NCBI GenBank assembly: GCA_037176885.1
Contig: JAWWNJ010000111.1
Location: forward strand, 682,001 to 746,000
Direction: 5' to 3'
DNA length: 64,000 bases
Source of the DNA: Favolaschia claudopus
Lineage: Eukaryota > Basidiomycota > Agaricomycetes > Agaricales > Mycenaceae
Under the pieces are notes generated by a model. That model had not been told where the DNA came from and did not search any database. It was given only the letters and a program-made list of their open reading frames with translations. The first letter of the stretch is position 1. The number at the start of each line of letters is the position of its first letter. Below, in pieces: positions 31,841-43,074 of the stretch. A program made the position numbers and the translations under genes.

Positions 31841-32618
31841 AAATGATGAAACTATCGAGACTCGAGTGTGATAAGCTGGGAGGAAGTAGTTGCCTTTAAT
31901 TGGATACTATTCCATTTGAAAGAGGTTATGAATAGAGAGCAGTAGGGGATTGTTAGTTGAACTTGATTAGAATCTGAAGTGTTCGCGCCGTAATCTTGAG
32001 TAATTGAATATTATTATCAAAGAGGTACCATGATTACGTCTCAGGCCCGATGGAAGATATGTGGAATTTAAAATTGAAGAAGGTCCGAAGGTCGCGAAGG
32101 AAAAGCAAGCATGAACTTGATGAAGATCCAGGGAATCACGTTCCGTGAAGTCGAGGAAAATCTATGAGGTTGAGCTAGAATAGGAAGAACCCGTGAATTG
32201 GATGTATAGAGGAAGTATTGGAGTATTGAGTTGGAGCCCAATAGGTTGCGTCGACGGACCATGGCTTCTTGAGGATTATGCCTTGAAAAAAAGTACAATT
32301 GATCGAGGCAGCGCAATCAAATAGCCTCAATGTATGGATTTGACTTGAAGGACAGGTTCGATAATGCGTAGCTATTAATCGGATATCGGTGAAATGCCTC
32401 TTAGAATGCCGACACAAGTTAATCGGGAAAACGATGTTCTCTTGTATATCGTGGTTTGACGGCATAAAAACGATGTTGACGGCCGGGAAGAAAGTGAGAC
32501 AGTTGCTTGTGGCAGCTGCCAGAGGATGCGAAGTTGCGCGTTCATCAGGGACGCAGAATGGAACGCAAAACGGAGCAGTTTCGGTCACGGTGAGCCTTCG
32601 ATTTTGAACCGGCTTCAG

Positions 32619-32758
32619 GCTCCATTCGGCTGTCGTGTCTTAGCGTCACTTACCGTCACTTTGGAGCACTTGGGAAAATTCCACGCCAAACTTTTGGTGA
32701 GAAATACTCTTAAGTGACGTCAAGTGCTCCGAAGTGACGCAACCGAATGGAGCCTCAG
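32619..32758. mobile_element. ~140-bp palindromic MITE
   Basis: CAGGCTCCATTCGG and its inverse CCGAATGGAGCCT at the ends, with AGTGACG and AAGTGCTC units in both arms. Non-coding. Exact target duplication not visible. Confidence 0.6.
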
Positions 32759-32759
32759 A

Positions 32760-33890
32760 CAACTGTCGGTGGGTGGTAATCGTTAGGAGATTGCGAGTGC
32801 GACGAGTGCGTGTAATGATGAATGGTGTAGCTGTTAATGCTGAGTAAAATTTTTGATGGCCAGGATTTGCGTTAAGAAATTGGTTGACTCTAATGGATAA
32901 GCCAGTTGAAGGTTGATAACTTGTAACGTGACAATGGCCGTGAACCAGCGTATGGATTTGAAATTTGAATGTCTGCGCGGAAGGCGCTTGAGTGTGAATG
33001 TAAGTCGCGGGTGACTGATGCTCTTCGGGGATTGGAAAGTGTTAGCGGTAATTATTTACCACTCTTTACTTTCCAGCATACGTACCCCTACCCGCAAGAC
33101 CCTCGGGTACGATACCGCGGGTATACCCGATACCCGTGTCCATCCTTAGCTAAATTCAACTCTACAGCTTCAGACACGTAGGTTTTGTATGCCGGTGTCC
33201 CGGCCTACAGGTGGGTGAGCTTGCGCGAACCCATGAATTCAACATATTATACAGATGAGGCAGAGAAGTACGAGAAAGTACATGCACAGTAGTATAGCTT
33301 TCAGTTATATTCAGTACATTACAATCCCAAGAAGAAGAAGAAGAAGACGGCGAAATCAATTTAGTTACCATATATGGAAATTCCCATCAAAGCTGCCCTA
33401 CTACACAGAAAAACGACACACTGGTGGGTAGAAATAGGCTAGACGGGATGTATTCTTTGCGTATCATAGGTTACCCACAAAAACAAGCCGAATTTGTCAT
33501 CTTTCTGACCGGCTTTGGCTGAACTTTCTTATACAAACTCGCCGGCAAAATCCATACACAAACACAGATTTTTCTACATCAAACAGAAGTGAGGCTCTCG
33601 ACATTTTTGTCGACTGGCCGCTCCAACTGTACAGTAAGTGCTCCTTTGGCCCTCCTCGCGGTATCAGCATCGGACATCAGCAAGGCTCTGTTCGATCATC
33701 GTCAATGAAAACTTAACTGCAAACCAATACCTTGCAAGGTCAACACGGACGACGCAAGCATCGCAGGAAAGACGAGAAAGGCGCTAACGCATCTTCACAG
33801 CTGTCAAATCCGCTTGCATCACCGAAATTAGTCTCGCATCATGCTGGATCAGCCTGGATCACATAGCATCACTGATATCAGTCTCGGAAC
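32760..33890. other. No supported gene; (AAG)n and a CGGGTA-rich stretch
   Basis: 33085-33145 has repeated CGGGTA/TACCCG motifs (similar to 50585-50645). 33331-33349 is an (AAG)n microsatellite. 33185-33230 matches 10445-10495. Open frames carry no motif. Confidence 0.4.
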
Positions 33891-33979
33891 GTGTTTTTAT
33901 CATTGGGAACTCTGATTTATGACACCCATCATACGCTCCAGCACAGCCCCATCACCATTTGGTGTCCGCTCTGATAAAA

Positions 33980-33997
33980 GGGGGAGCAAGCTCCCCC
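33980..33997. repeat. GGGGGAGCAAGCTCCCCC hairpin, copy 2
   Basis: Exact copy of the palindrome at 11004-11021, again followed by CAAT. Confidence 0.6.
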
Positions 33998-34464
33998 AAT
34001 AAGAAGAGCACCGGCGATAACGGACTTGGGGATTGCGCTCGTAGCCGGATTCCAGAGGGCGGTTGAATAGAGGATAAGATAGCAATATCCCAAATGAGTT
34101 AAGTGTCAACGAAGGATGTTCTGTCCAATACAGCTGGGAAAGCGAGTATGTAGTACTGTACATGATGACACTCACTCTTGGGGAACATCAATTTTTCATG
34201 GAAGAATAAGCAGAGCATTCAAGGTCGTACTCGTAGGGAGATACCAAGTTTCACCGAGCAAGAGAAATTCCAGTCCACCGAATTGCACTCCCAGTGAGGG
34301 AGGGCAAGACAGAGCAAGCTGCAATAAGCACGCGCAGGAGGACGGTAGACGGAAACAACAACCGGATGCCGGGATAACCGTTAACCGAAGCCGGTTGTCT
34401 CGGGACAAAGACAAAAGACAAAGACAATTACGGCACACTTTGAATTGTATAATACTGTACTATT

Positions 34465-34675
34465 AGCCTGTTTGCGATGCAGCCATTGAATGGCTAATGG
34501 CTACGCAAGTGCCCGAATTCCGGCGTATTGACGAAAGCTACCCCCGGTCTGAGCGTCCAATTTTTATTCCAAATAGCTCTTCTTGACTTCGACATAAAAG
34601 TTTAGCCCATCAAACTTTCCTAATACGGAAATCGGTAGCCATTCAATGGCTCCAATGGCTCTTCGCAAACCCTCT
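34465..34675. mobile_element. 211-bp AG..TTTGCGATG MITE, ATT duplication
   Basis: AGCCTGTTTGCGATGCAGCC and CGCAAACCCTCT ends, ATT at 34462-34464 and 34676-34678. Subterminal units are CATTGAATGGCTA / AGCCATTCAATGGCTCCAAT. Closest to the 51595 copy. Confidence 0.8.
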
Positions 34676-34717
34676 ATTTCGACCATAGATTCACCGGGTG
34701 TGACATGTTATTATTTA

Positions 34718-36091
34718 GATTCAACTTTCGGCCCGATACTGATGGCGGTGGACAAAAATAAAAAAAATAAAGAAAATAAAGAAACGAAATATTGCGGGGG
34801 AGATTCGGGGATCTCGGGGATATTTCTCAGTATCCATTTTCGGCCGACATCGGTCCTACTCGCCTTTTCGCCCGCGCGGAAAAGTCTGAAATAAAGGAAG
34901 GATGATCCTTCACAAATATCTACAGCTGCCTACATATCTGCCTTTGTTGTCGACCAGTTCATGCCATCAGCTCTCCAGATACTGACCGGAGTTTGAATTC
35001 AAGATCAATCACCGCAACCGCACGTGTTCGTTGGTTCAACTTGCTTTCTAGCCCGTTTCCTTTGTTTTTGTCAGACCCCCGATTTCCTCGACTGTAGGAT
35101 GAGCCAAACTGTCTGAATTTTATGCTGAAGCCAATTTACTCAGGTATCAACCAAATTCAATCTAAATTACTTAAGTTTCTTTCCTTCGGCTTCAAGTTGA
35201 AGTTTGTTGCGTTGACTCGAACTTGAAGCTATCTGCTTTTGATCATTTGGGACATTTACTAGCTTATCTTGCTTGCGGAAAGGTGGTCTACTACTTCAAG
35301 ACCAAGTTAACGGCGCTGCTGCATTGCAATTCATCGTTTCATCTTCCGTTACAAAGCAAGTCACTTCGTCTGTGTTCATGAAAACCATCGATAAGTATAT
35401 TAGCTGATTCAGTCTAGACAACCACAGTCTTTGCTAAAGGCAAACCTCGCCTCGATGTATCAAATCTCATGTTTCTCTCGGTGATTATCATTGCATTGTC
35501 ATATTTGCGACTTGTATCGGCGTAAACTGCCCGGGAGATCTCTCCGAGTGTAAACTTAGGTAGTCTGTAAGTTGTAGAGCTTGAACAGCTGTTCTGTGAA
35601 TATTCAACCAGGTTTCAACCCGGATAAGATTGATTGAATTGACCAAGATTATCTAGTTTCGTGAAATCACCTTATGTATCCAATGGTTTCAGTGTGTAGC
35701 TCCTCAAGCACACCTAATATTCACCACTGGCGCTCATGCCAGTGTGTAAATCAGTTTCAGACCATGGCACGGCCAGCACAATCATTGTGCCATTTATATT
35801 CACGCTCAATGCCGCATCATTGAATTATTGTGGCTCAGGTTTGGATAAATTATCAAAGCAGCTATGTCGTTGTTGAATGAAGCCAGTAGCTTACGGACTC
35901 CGATAGCGAAAGAGCTGAATGAGCGCAGAAAAGCAGTTCAAGTTCAACGTTCAACCTTGACCGTGAATGGCCGAGAAGCTGTCAAATTTGGCCGCGGGAT
36001 TGATCGGGCCGCGGTTTAAATTCCGGTCAGTATCAGTATCAGTATCTGACCACCGCCATGAGTAACCGGCCCAACTTTCCGATGATTCAAC
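34718..36091. mobile_element. 1.37-kb TIR element, copy 2
   Basis: GATTCAACTTTCGGCCCGAT, ACTGATGGCGGTGG at the left; the inverse with several changes at 36050-36091. Shares the A-rich tract (AAAATAAAGAAACGAAA) and a TACTGAC.GGAGTT segment with 16731-18298. No transposase frame. Confidence 0.5.
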
Positions 36092-36224
36092 TTTGATGAA
36101 ATTCCCTTTTTGGGCGATTTTCGCATTTTGCCGATCAATTTTGATGGGAAAATGGGCCAAAATTGCCTTGTGACGTGTTACGAAAATTCAATAGCTTCAA
36201 TTCAAAGGTCGATGTGACGCGTTA

Positions 36225-36420
36225 CTTGAATCTACGGTCGAAATAGTAGATAATGAGGAATTTCAAGATTCCTGATGTTTTGTCATGAACCACATCATGA
36301 AATTCAAGATGCCTTTCACGATGCTCAGAAACTCATTTTTACATTAGTTGATGAGCATATAAATTCATGACAAAACATCATGAATTTCATCATGCAAGAC
36401 TGTCGAATTTTTGCTAAGTC
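36225..36420. repeat. TTCATGA-rich repeat, copy 2, and a hairpin-arm piece
   Basis: 36228-36247 matches the arm of the 25587 hairpin. 36262-36405 has GATGTTTTGTCATGAACCAC, TTCATGACAAAACATCATGA and related inverted units, ending near GACTGTCG. Confidence 0.5.
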
Positions 36421-36550
36421 CACTAGCCAGGTTGTTGAGTACAAAATGTACTCAATATCCTACTCACACATCATCTACCCCTCCCTAATGTAAAGAGGGT
36501 GGCCAAAAGGTGGGTCAGTAATATCTGAGTAGTCGGATTCACTCGATATA

Positions 36551-36715
36551 CAGTCAACTCTGTCTTAACCCATAGGCCTCCGTTCCGCCCAAATCCTATG
36601 GGGTATTACAGAGTTATGGGTTATCCCAGTCAAAATGTACATAGTCAAAATCTACGAAAATTGGTTATGGCCCATTATGGGTTATGAGAGGTATGGGTTA
36701 AGACAGAGGCGACTG
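36551..36715. mobile_element. 165-bp TA-flanked MITE (CAGTC ends, ATGGGTTA motifs)
   Basis: CAGTCAACTCTGTCTTAACC and the inverse GGTTAAGACAGAGGCGACTG with TA on both sides. TATGGGTTA occurs several times. Related fragments at 18020-18110 and 50265-50425 (ending ATCACAGAGGCGACTG). Confidence 0.8.
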
Positions 36716-36729
36716 TAGCTGCATATATG

Positions 36730-37440
36730 GTGTAACATGCTCTTATTAACAATTCCATCTCGGATGACTTGGATGTATGCACTCGGCTGCCTTTGTCAGT
36801 GACAGCATGAGGTCGTGTGTTCGAGTCTGTCTGGTGTCAATATATTTCTTTCACGTTTTTGCTCCTTTTCACTGCCAAAATCATGATGTTATCGTTATGA
36901 ACACAACAAAACATCATGAAAATAACGTCATGAATGTTCCCATAACTGTAATGAATTTCATTGAAGATGGGGGGAATGCTCTGCAGCAGTGTGGCAATTT
37001 ATCCTGTATCACTGATGCAGAATTTGGTGCTGAAAATTTGACTGATATTCAACGTTCAACCCTCTGCGGTAACTCCTGGCAACAGTTTTGAGAATCGAAG
37101 ACTTAACGCTTTTGAAAAATGTGGTGGTCTGGCGAAAGAATATTCTACTTTACCTAATTTCCTTTGCTGCAGTGAGACAACTGCCATCATTTTTGAATTT
37201 GCTCGCTCCTTCCGGGTTGCATTTGGTAGTCGAAATCATGTCGGGAGGACAGAATTGTTTCGTACCAGGTGTGATTCAATAGCAAGGATTATCTGATTTA
37301 TCGGGGAAAATTAAGGTCCGTCCTTTCCTCCCACGTCACCCTTTTATGCAACCAATCAACTCCCAGTGCCTCGGGCATGAAGTCCCGGTCCGACGGCCTT
37401 TGGCCAGTGCTTGCCGAGGTTGCGATCCCCGTAGGATGGG
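36730..37440. other. TTCATGA repeat copy 3, otherwise no gene
   Basis: 36850-36975 is the inverse of 31740-31840. The rest (37000-37440) has short frames with no motif. Confidence 0.4.
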
Positions 37441-37499
37441 CGTCAAAGGATCAAGGCGGCAGCGTACGCCTGATCAGACAAAGTGTGATGGATGATTTG

Positions 37500-37790
37500 T
37501 TGCCGTGCGTCTGTTAAAGTTGAATTTCCCAGCCGCCGGCCGACCGGGGCTTGAACCGCAAGTGCGCTACTCCTCGGAACCCGTGACCCGAAGTCACGAT
37601 CAAGCGTGTTTGCCGGAGCGGAGGGAACGGAGTTTGAAAAGTCGGAGGGCAGAAGGCGAGAGTGTCTAAAGTGTTTTCTCCCGGGTGCGGGGCAGGGAAT
37701 CGAACCAACGAGGGCCCTCGCCGTCGTGAGCAAAACTCACACGACTCTCCCCGGAGACGATGGATGCCACTACACCACCGCGCCCCTCAC
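37500..37790 (-). other. tRNA-like sequence with pol III A and B boxes
   Basis: On the minus strand from 37788: GGGGCGCGGTGGTGTAGTGG (acceptor start and A box), a GTCGTGTGAG..CTCACGAC hairpin, then GGTTCGATTCC (B box) and CTGCCCCG, which pairs with the first seven bases at six positions. The T stem does not pair and no normal anticodon arm can be drawn, so this is not a functional tRNA; a second B-box-like GGTTCAAGCC follows near 37550. It could be the head of a tRNA-derived SINE or a tRNA pseudogene. Confidence 0.35.
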
Positions 37791-37799
37791 GGTACTAGT

Positions 37800-38106
37800 T
37801 TGGTTTATCCCGACAAGTGGAGCGGATCGTGTCCTGTTACCCTGTAATTTGGTGTGTTGATGGATCTATTTTGTCACCAATTTACCATCCATAGCAGTCC
37901 CTTCCGCCACGGTATTTTCATGGCCATTGGCCATCAGGGCATTTGCGAGTCAATGTGCCTCCCGCCAGCCGCGGTTGTGGTTCTAACCGTTGAAGAGACT
38001 CTACCACTATCTTCTGTAACGTGACCAGAAATTGCTAAATATGGCATGCTTTCCCAGGCATTTTACACTCAAACGGCTCGTGGAAATATTTTTATTTTAT
38101 CCTAAA
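37800..38106. other. No supported gene
   Basis: Nothing recognised in this stretch. Confidence 0.3.
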
Positions 38107-38358
38107 CAGAATTAGTCTCGGAAACCCAGACGTTTAGCCGCAATCCGAGAGGGCTCGGAGCTCCTTCCTAATCTGTAATTACAATGACAGCGCTTGATGT
38201 TTGATTGATGGGGAAGCTTGCTTCCCCATTCACCGGTAAGATAGTCTCGGATACCCAGACCTTCCTGCGTAATCCTTGTCGACGTACTTAGTTTAGGCAG
38301 AGCCGGAGCTCTTTCCTAATCTGTGATTACAATGACAGCTTCTTACGTTTGATTGATT
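38107..38358. repeat. Diverged tandem duplication of ~125 bp, with hairpin copy 3
   Basis: TAGTCTCGGAAACCCAGAC to AATCTGTAATTACAATGACA recurs with about 85 percent identity from 38233. Between the copies lies GGGGAAGCTTGCTTCCCC (38210-38227), a variant of the hairpins at 11004 and 33980. Confidence 0.6.
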
Positions 38359-38454
38359 TTCGTGATGATGGGACTGGGGACTCAGGAAGGTCTGGGCCAT
38401 TTCCATTGGACGTTCTGCAACCCATTCTGTGACGGGCTGATATTATCCTATACT

Positions 38455-38665
38455 TGAAAAGAGGGCCAGGCCATCAGTCGCGTGACTTTTGACAGAAAAT
38501 CACGGGGTCAATGTCAAGATGTTGAGATCGTACTAGACGTCGCGAGCGGAGCGAGCGCAGCGGGGTTTGGGGCGGCCAGCCCCAACAAGCTGTGTGACCG
38601 AACGGAGGGAGGCCGGCGAGCGCAGCGAGTCGGCCGTGCCGGAGGCAGGGAGCTAAAGCTTGTAT
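38455..38665 (+). repeat. GC-rich dispersed repeat, copy 2
   Basis: Full-length copy from ACTTGAAAAGAGGGCCAGGC to GAGCTAAAGCTTG; same content as 6890-7117, opposite orientation. Confidence 0.65.
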
Positions 38666-38819
38666 TATATGTTTACACGCTTGACACCATTACATTCCGC
38701 ATGTCTATGTTACATAATCTTATCTTGCTTAACCTGAACTACTATGTCAACTGGTTAAGAGGGATCTCTACGGCGAACCACCGGACGGTTAGACCCCCTG
38801 CATGGCTGAGTACTCCGTA

Positions 38820-39700
38820 ACTGCTCCCTCGTCCTAGGTAACAGGACCCTATCGCGGGTGACACGATTCCTCACCGAAGGGTTACAACGGCCTTACGACT
38901 AACGACAACCCCCTCCTCCTCCGCTCTTCCTCTACGGACACCGTCTAGCGCCGTAGTGGCTGCTTCGGAGGTCCTGCTTCAATACCCGTGAAGCTATGCG
39001 AACCGGATGCAAACGACCCGCATCACACATTCGCAACATCAAGCAAGTCGTTTGCAACTCCCGTTTTTGTGGAGGAATCCGGAGATACAACGCCGAGGTA
39101 GGCGTAGCAAATTAGGTGCGTGTCTTAAGGCTCATGTACTATGTCTGTGGACGGAATGAAAAAATCGCGTTTTTTCAAAACGAAAAAAGAGAAAAAGAGG
39201 GGGAAAAAGAGGGAGACTCACATGATTTATTGCGACCTCCTGCAGCACAAATATGGCTCTCAAGAGGCTGCGACGACGAAAAAGAGCAGTTTTGTTGTTT
39301 GATATCCTATCGAAGCCGGACGTTCCGCCGAAATTCAAGTGATTTCAAAACTATGACCACACCCGAGCTTGCGGTAAGCCCCAGCGAATGGTTTTTCAAA
39401 GATTCATACCTTTCTCTCACGTCAACTCCCGGCAGCAACCAAATGCCGCGACTTCACGACTCGACGACATCCTCGCTGCTGCACCGCGCCTTCCAGCAAT
39501 TCTCCAATACCTTCTGGTCTCTTTCTCCTGCTGCTGTTGCTCTCCTCCTTCCTTCCTCAAGTGCCTCTTAAAACTACTGAAGAACATCTAAGCCTGGGCT
39601 CTTCGTCAAATCAGAGGGTTTTTTCTCTAGTAGCGTTGGTTTGCGATGAAGCACGGTGTGTATCTTATTCACTAAATGATTTTCTTGAGTGCTGAAATAT
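38820..39700. other. No confident gene
   Basis: 39125-39260 has CTATGTCTGTGGAC followed by GA-rich sequence, also seen at 50755-50840, so it is a dispersed repeat. A 151-codon plus frame (39116-39571) runs across it without recognisable domain. Confidence 0.35.
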
Positions 39701-39708
39701 GAGTTTGG

Positions 39709-39768
39709 AGCTCGAAGCTTGCTTTGCAAGCTTCGAGCTGCGCGCGGAGACTCATATCTCCGCGCGCG
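39709..39768. repeat. Two adjacent perfect hairpins
   Basis: AGCTCGAAGCTTGC/GCAAGCTTCGAGCT with a TTT loop (39709-39739), followed at once by GCGCGCGGAGA/TCTCCGCGCGC with a CTCATA loop. Both arms are exact. The pair stands at the start of a 600-bp C/T-rich stretch that leads to the gene fragments at 40.2 kb. Confidence 0.7.
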
Positions 39769-40164
39769 CACAATCAATCTCGCTGCCTCCCTCTGAACAA
39801 CCGCCTACACACGCCGCTAAGTACCCATCCGTCCCCGTCGCCGCTGTCGTCACACGCCGTATCTCTCGCCCTCTCTTGCCGCTTTCGTCGCTCATCTGGG
39901 CACTCCATGCCGCTGTGTCGCCACCGCAAAGAATCTTCTGCTCGCACTCTGTCGTCTCGTCTCCACCGCTCTCTCGCAACCCTTCCGTGCCGTCACCGAC
40001 GTCATCGTTGCTTCGAGAGCAACACGCGAGCGCGGACTACATGTAGAAGCAGCGCGCGCTTCCCGGGCTTGAATTCGAGCGCCGTGCAGCGTGCGCTGCT
40101 ATTTGTGTGTTCCGCGATCGTCGAGCCATCCTCAAAACAACGTTATCTATTCCAAAAATCTGTC

Positions 40165-40985
40165 TACACCATGTTCAATGCGTCTTCCTCCGCCCACCAC
40201 TTTTCAAGCTCTTCATCGGTGTACCGTGCTCGCTCCCCCTTGCTCATCAACAATGGATGCCCAGTACAGGTACATAAATTCTTCCCGCCTCTGCCCTTGC
40301 ACTCAAGCCGTCTGCGGCACTTATTTTGACGCACACCGCACACCGCTTGGGCGATCGGGTCTTCGTTGGTGCCGGAGTTGAAGCGCCGGGCAACAACGTC
40401 TGTCGCTGAGCTTGCTGTGGCCGCGGGATTATCGTGTCGGGGGGTACAGTCGTATCGACAGGTTTGATGGGCAAATCGACGACTTCGAGCGAGTCGTCGT
40501 CTTGTATGAATCTATTGTCTTGTCGCTGATTTGCTCCTGGGCGCGCGGCCATGAGGTTGAATGTTGCAGGCTCATAATGAGCTGCGCAAATGATCAGTGG
40601 CTGTTGAAACATTTTTGATGCACTCACGAGTAACGGACAGATCTAGTTCGCCGTCCGGCTGGGGCTCAAATTGAATCGCGGGAAGCACGTCAGTTAAGTT
40701 GTCCTCCGCATTCAAGACATCAACAAATGCCTGTCGCGCTGTAAAGTTTGCTCCTGCGGCCAAGGTGGACTTTTCGGAGGACCACAAAATCAACTTCTTG
40801 TGGAGCGCCTCGAGTTGCTGAGGGATTTTGTAGTATAGCCGCATATTGGAGTCAGTGATTGTGTTAGACTGGAAATTAACCTGCGCATTGCACCACGGGG
40901 AGAATTTATTCTCCCAGTCAATGTTCTTGTGGTGCTCGTGCGGAGGGTGCACTTTGCCAGTTTTGCGGAACTCCAGGTCTGGGAC
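40165..40985 (-). pseudogene. C-terminal part of a multicopy fungal protein with Cys-rich tail
   Basis: The minus strand reads DLEFRKTGKVHPPHEHHKNI, DWENKFSPWCNAQVNFQSNT, MRLYYKIPQQLEALHKKLIL, FVDVLNAEDNLTDVLPAIQF, LDLSVTR, then after an intron-like gap HYEPATFNLMAARPGAN. The tail has CAVC and, one frame on, KCRRRLECKGRGGKNLCTCT, GHPLL, ending at a stop near 40165: a Cys cluster that could bind zinc. The one-base shift between CAVC and the rest is a lesion. I recall the same string of motifs from multicopy Agaricomycete proteins that look transposase-derived; no catalytic core is present here. The upstream end is lost near 40985, where an opposite-strand gene begins. Confidence 0.55.
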
Positions 40986-42417
40986 TCGCTTGGTCTCGCT
41001 CCCCCCGTTCTTCTAGCCAACAAAGACAACGCGGCGACTATAGCTCTCGGCGAGGAAGCGGATTCGGCAGCGGTTGAGCGTGCCATGAAGGCTAGCCAAC
41101 GAGGCGGGCATAAACTAGTCAGCATCTGCGGCGATCTCTTTCGACATCGAGACCAGAAGCGTGGACACCAGGATTTTCATCGGTTCTACTTCTCTAAAGT
41201 CAAATTCGATATCGATGGCGAAGTCTCATCCGCAAAATTCCCCGACACGTCCAATAATCGCTACAACTCTCATCTGGCTGGAGCCGCCGAACTTCTGAAG
41301 TATCACTCGGCCTACATTGACTTCTTCACCCTCATCCGCGACACCAAAACGACGCCTGGACTCAATCATATGGAGGAAAATGCACTCAAGGGCTTGAAGG
41401 ACCTCCCAACCATGTGCGAGATTGTCGTAATGACGGCTTACAAGAACGCGATACCTGACGCTTACTTCAAAATGGTCAGCAAGCCTGGCGTCAATCACAT
41501 TCACCTCGGTCCTCTCCATCAGCAGATTATCACCCACATCGAAAAAATCATCGCTGATACAGACTTGCTCCTGAGCCCTCTTAGCATCTCTTCTGAGGCG
41601 ACACTCGATGGAGAACCATTCTCCGACCAATTTGCAATGGACTCGGTGTGGTTCTGGCTCGACGAACATCCCGACCTCATTCCCGTCGTTGAAAACCTGC
41701 TGATCGGCTTCCTAGAATCAATCGTTCCGGCATGGAAACGATTTTCCCGCGATTTTGAGCCTGGCGGAGCTATCGACACCCTGACTCCAGCCGAGCATAT
41801 CCCTCCGACCAACGACGCTAACGAATCTATTCTCGGAGGCTTGGGCGTGTATCTCACCGACAAAAACGGCACAGTGAAGCATTTCAGCGCTGAGGCGGCA
41901 TACTTCCGTAACAACACCGCAGCGTTTGCGGAGGCGATGCTCACGGAGGAGGACGAGATCTATGCCAGGCGTCTGGCGCGGATTGAAGACGCCAGCGGTA
42001 AAATGAAGAAGTTTCGGGATGCTTTGCTCGCGTTCAAGGCTCGGGTTGCGCACGAGTCGCGTGAAAGGGAGGCTGCAAAGCAAGCTGAGGCTGCCGCGGA
42101 ACTTTTACGACTGAAATCCATCGTGATCATCACTGATTCCGCCCAACTGCAGACTCTACCCGTAAAATCCACCAAGAAAAAGCCTGGACCGTGCCTTAGG
42201 GAGCAACTCGACGTCCGTAGAAGCTTGTGGAAGGATGAAATCCTACAGAAAACTCTACTCAAGAACATATCCAAGAAAGCTGACATGATCAAAGCCATTA
42301 CTGACGCCGATTCGAGGTATGACTTTCATCTTGCGCATTTTTTTTCGCTGACTTTATTGAATCTCCCGCATATTTGCCAGGCGCGCTGCTGCAGTCCCAC
42401 GGGAAAATACAAGCTAG
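40929..42417 (+). CDS. Multicopy fungal protein, C-terminal half (probable transposase relative)
   Basis: A long open exon (to 42316) and a short second exon (42381-42417) joined by a 64-nt GT-AG intron in frame. Segments: PPVLLANKDNAATIALG, DLFRHRDQKRGHQDFHRFYF, KFPDTSNNRYNSHLAGAAEL, MEENALKGLKDLPTMCEIVV, HIHLGPLHQQIITHIEKI, EATLDGEPFSD, EHIPPTNDANESILGGLGVY, FRNNTAAFAEAMLTEEDEIY, then a Lys/Glu-rich helical region and KKADMIKAITDAD. I recall this string (FPDTSN.RY.S, GPLH..V..H, TLDG.P, TND.NE..LG, NNTAAF) from a large multicopy Agaricomycete family whose N-terminal half carries CxxH KDLN-type motifs; that half is missing here because the frame starts only at about 40970. No lesion in the retained half. 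The start codon at 40929 is not trustworthy. Confidence 0.65.
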
Positions 42418-43070
42418 ACTCAATACAGTGTATTTCTTACTTGTACTCAACTAATGTACTGTATAATCAGACTGAACTACCCTTGTGAGACGCTGAAACC
42501 GAACCATCAATTATTGCTGATCTATATGCCATGTTCAACTCATCTGCACTCTACGAATATTCACCGGAAGCTCTTAAAATTTTGCACACGCACTCTTAAC
42601 TGTCTTAACATTGGGCTCTGATTTTCCTAGACTTTTACCGATACTTTTTGTGACTCTGTGGGGTGAGCAAGTTACCGTTGATGGCTTCCGCGTAGTGCCT
42701 CGATAAAACAATGCTGTATTCGCAAAAAATTCCTATATTTGAACGGGAGGTAGCCAAGCCTACCTACTATAAAACTAGGTTACAAAATTGCCCCGCCGGC
42801 GCGGATGTGGACCTCAGCGGACTCACCGATCAAAAAACCACCGGTTTTGGGGAAGTCCTGAGGAACAAACATACGCAAACAGATCATGATCCAAACCGTG
42901 GCTGCCCACGTCCACCTTCAAGGCTTTTACATTCCCTCTGATCTCGTGCACAGATACTACTCAATCAATAGCTCAAAATTCAGTTCATAGAACACGAAGA
43001 GCAGTAGGTTAACTTGTTGGGCAACTGTATACATGACAATCGGATTATATTCTGAGTTATATTCAATTCA
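42418..43070. other. Intergenic, no supported gene
   Basis: AT-rich sequence between a plus-strand gene end and the convergent end of the 43.1-kb gene. A short plus frame at 42711-42941 has no motif. Confidence 0.4.
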
Positions 43071-43074
43071 ATTC

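Noticed and set aside
37700..37790. A functional tRNA gene on the minus strand
   Set aside because: The T stem does not pair and there is no seven-base anticodon loop on a five-base-pair stem.
39724..40329. 201-codon plus frame
   Set aside because: Low-complexity Ser/Arg/His composition from pyrimidine-rich DNA; its end overlaps the better supported minus-strand coding piece.
40790..41125. 111-codon minus frame opposite the 40929 gene
   Set aside because: It is the antisense of two other frames with recognisable family motifs.
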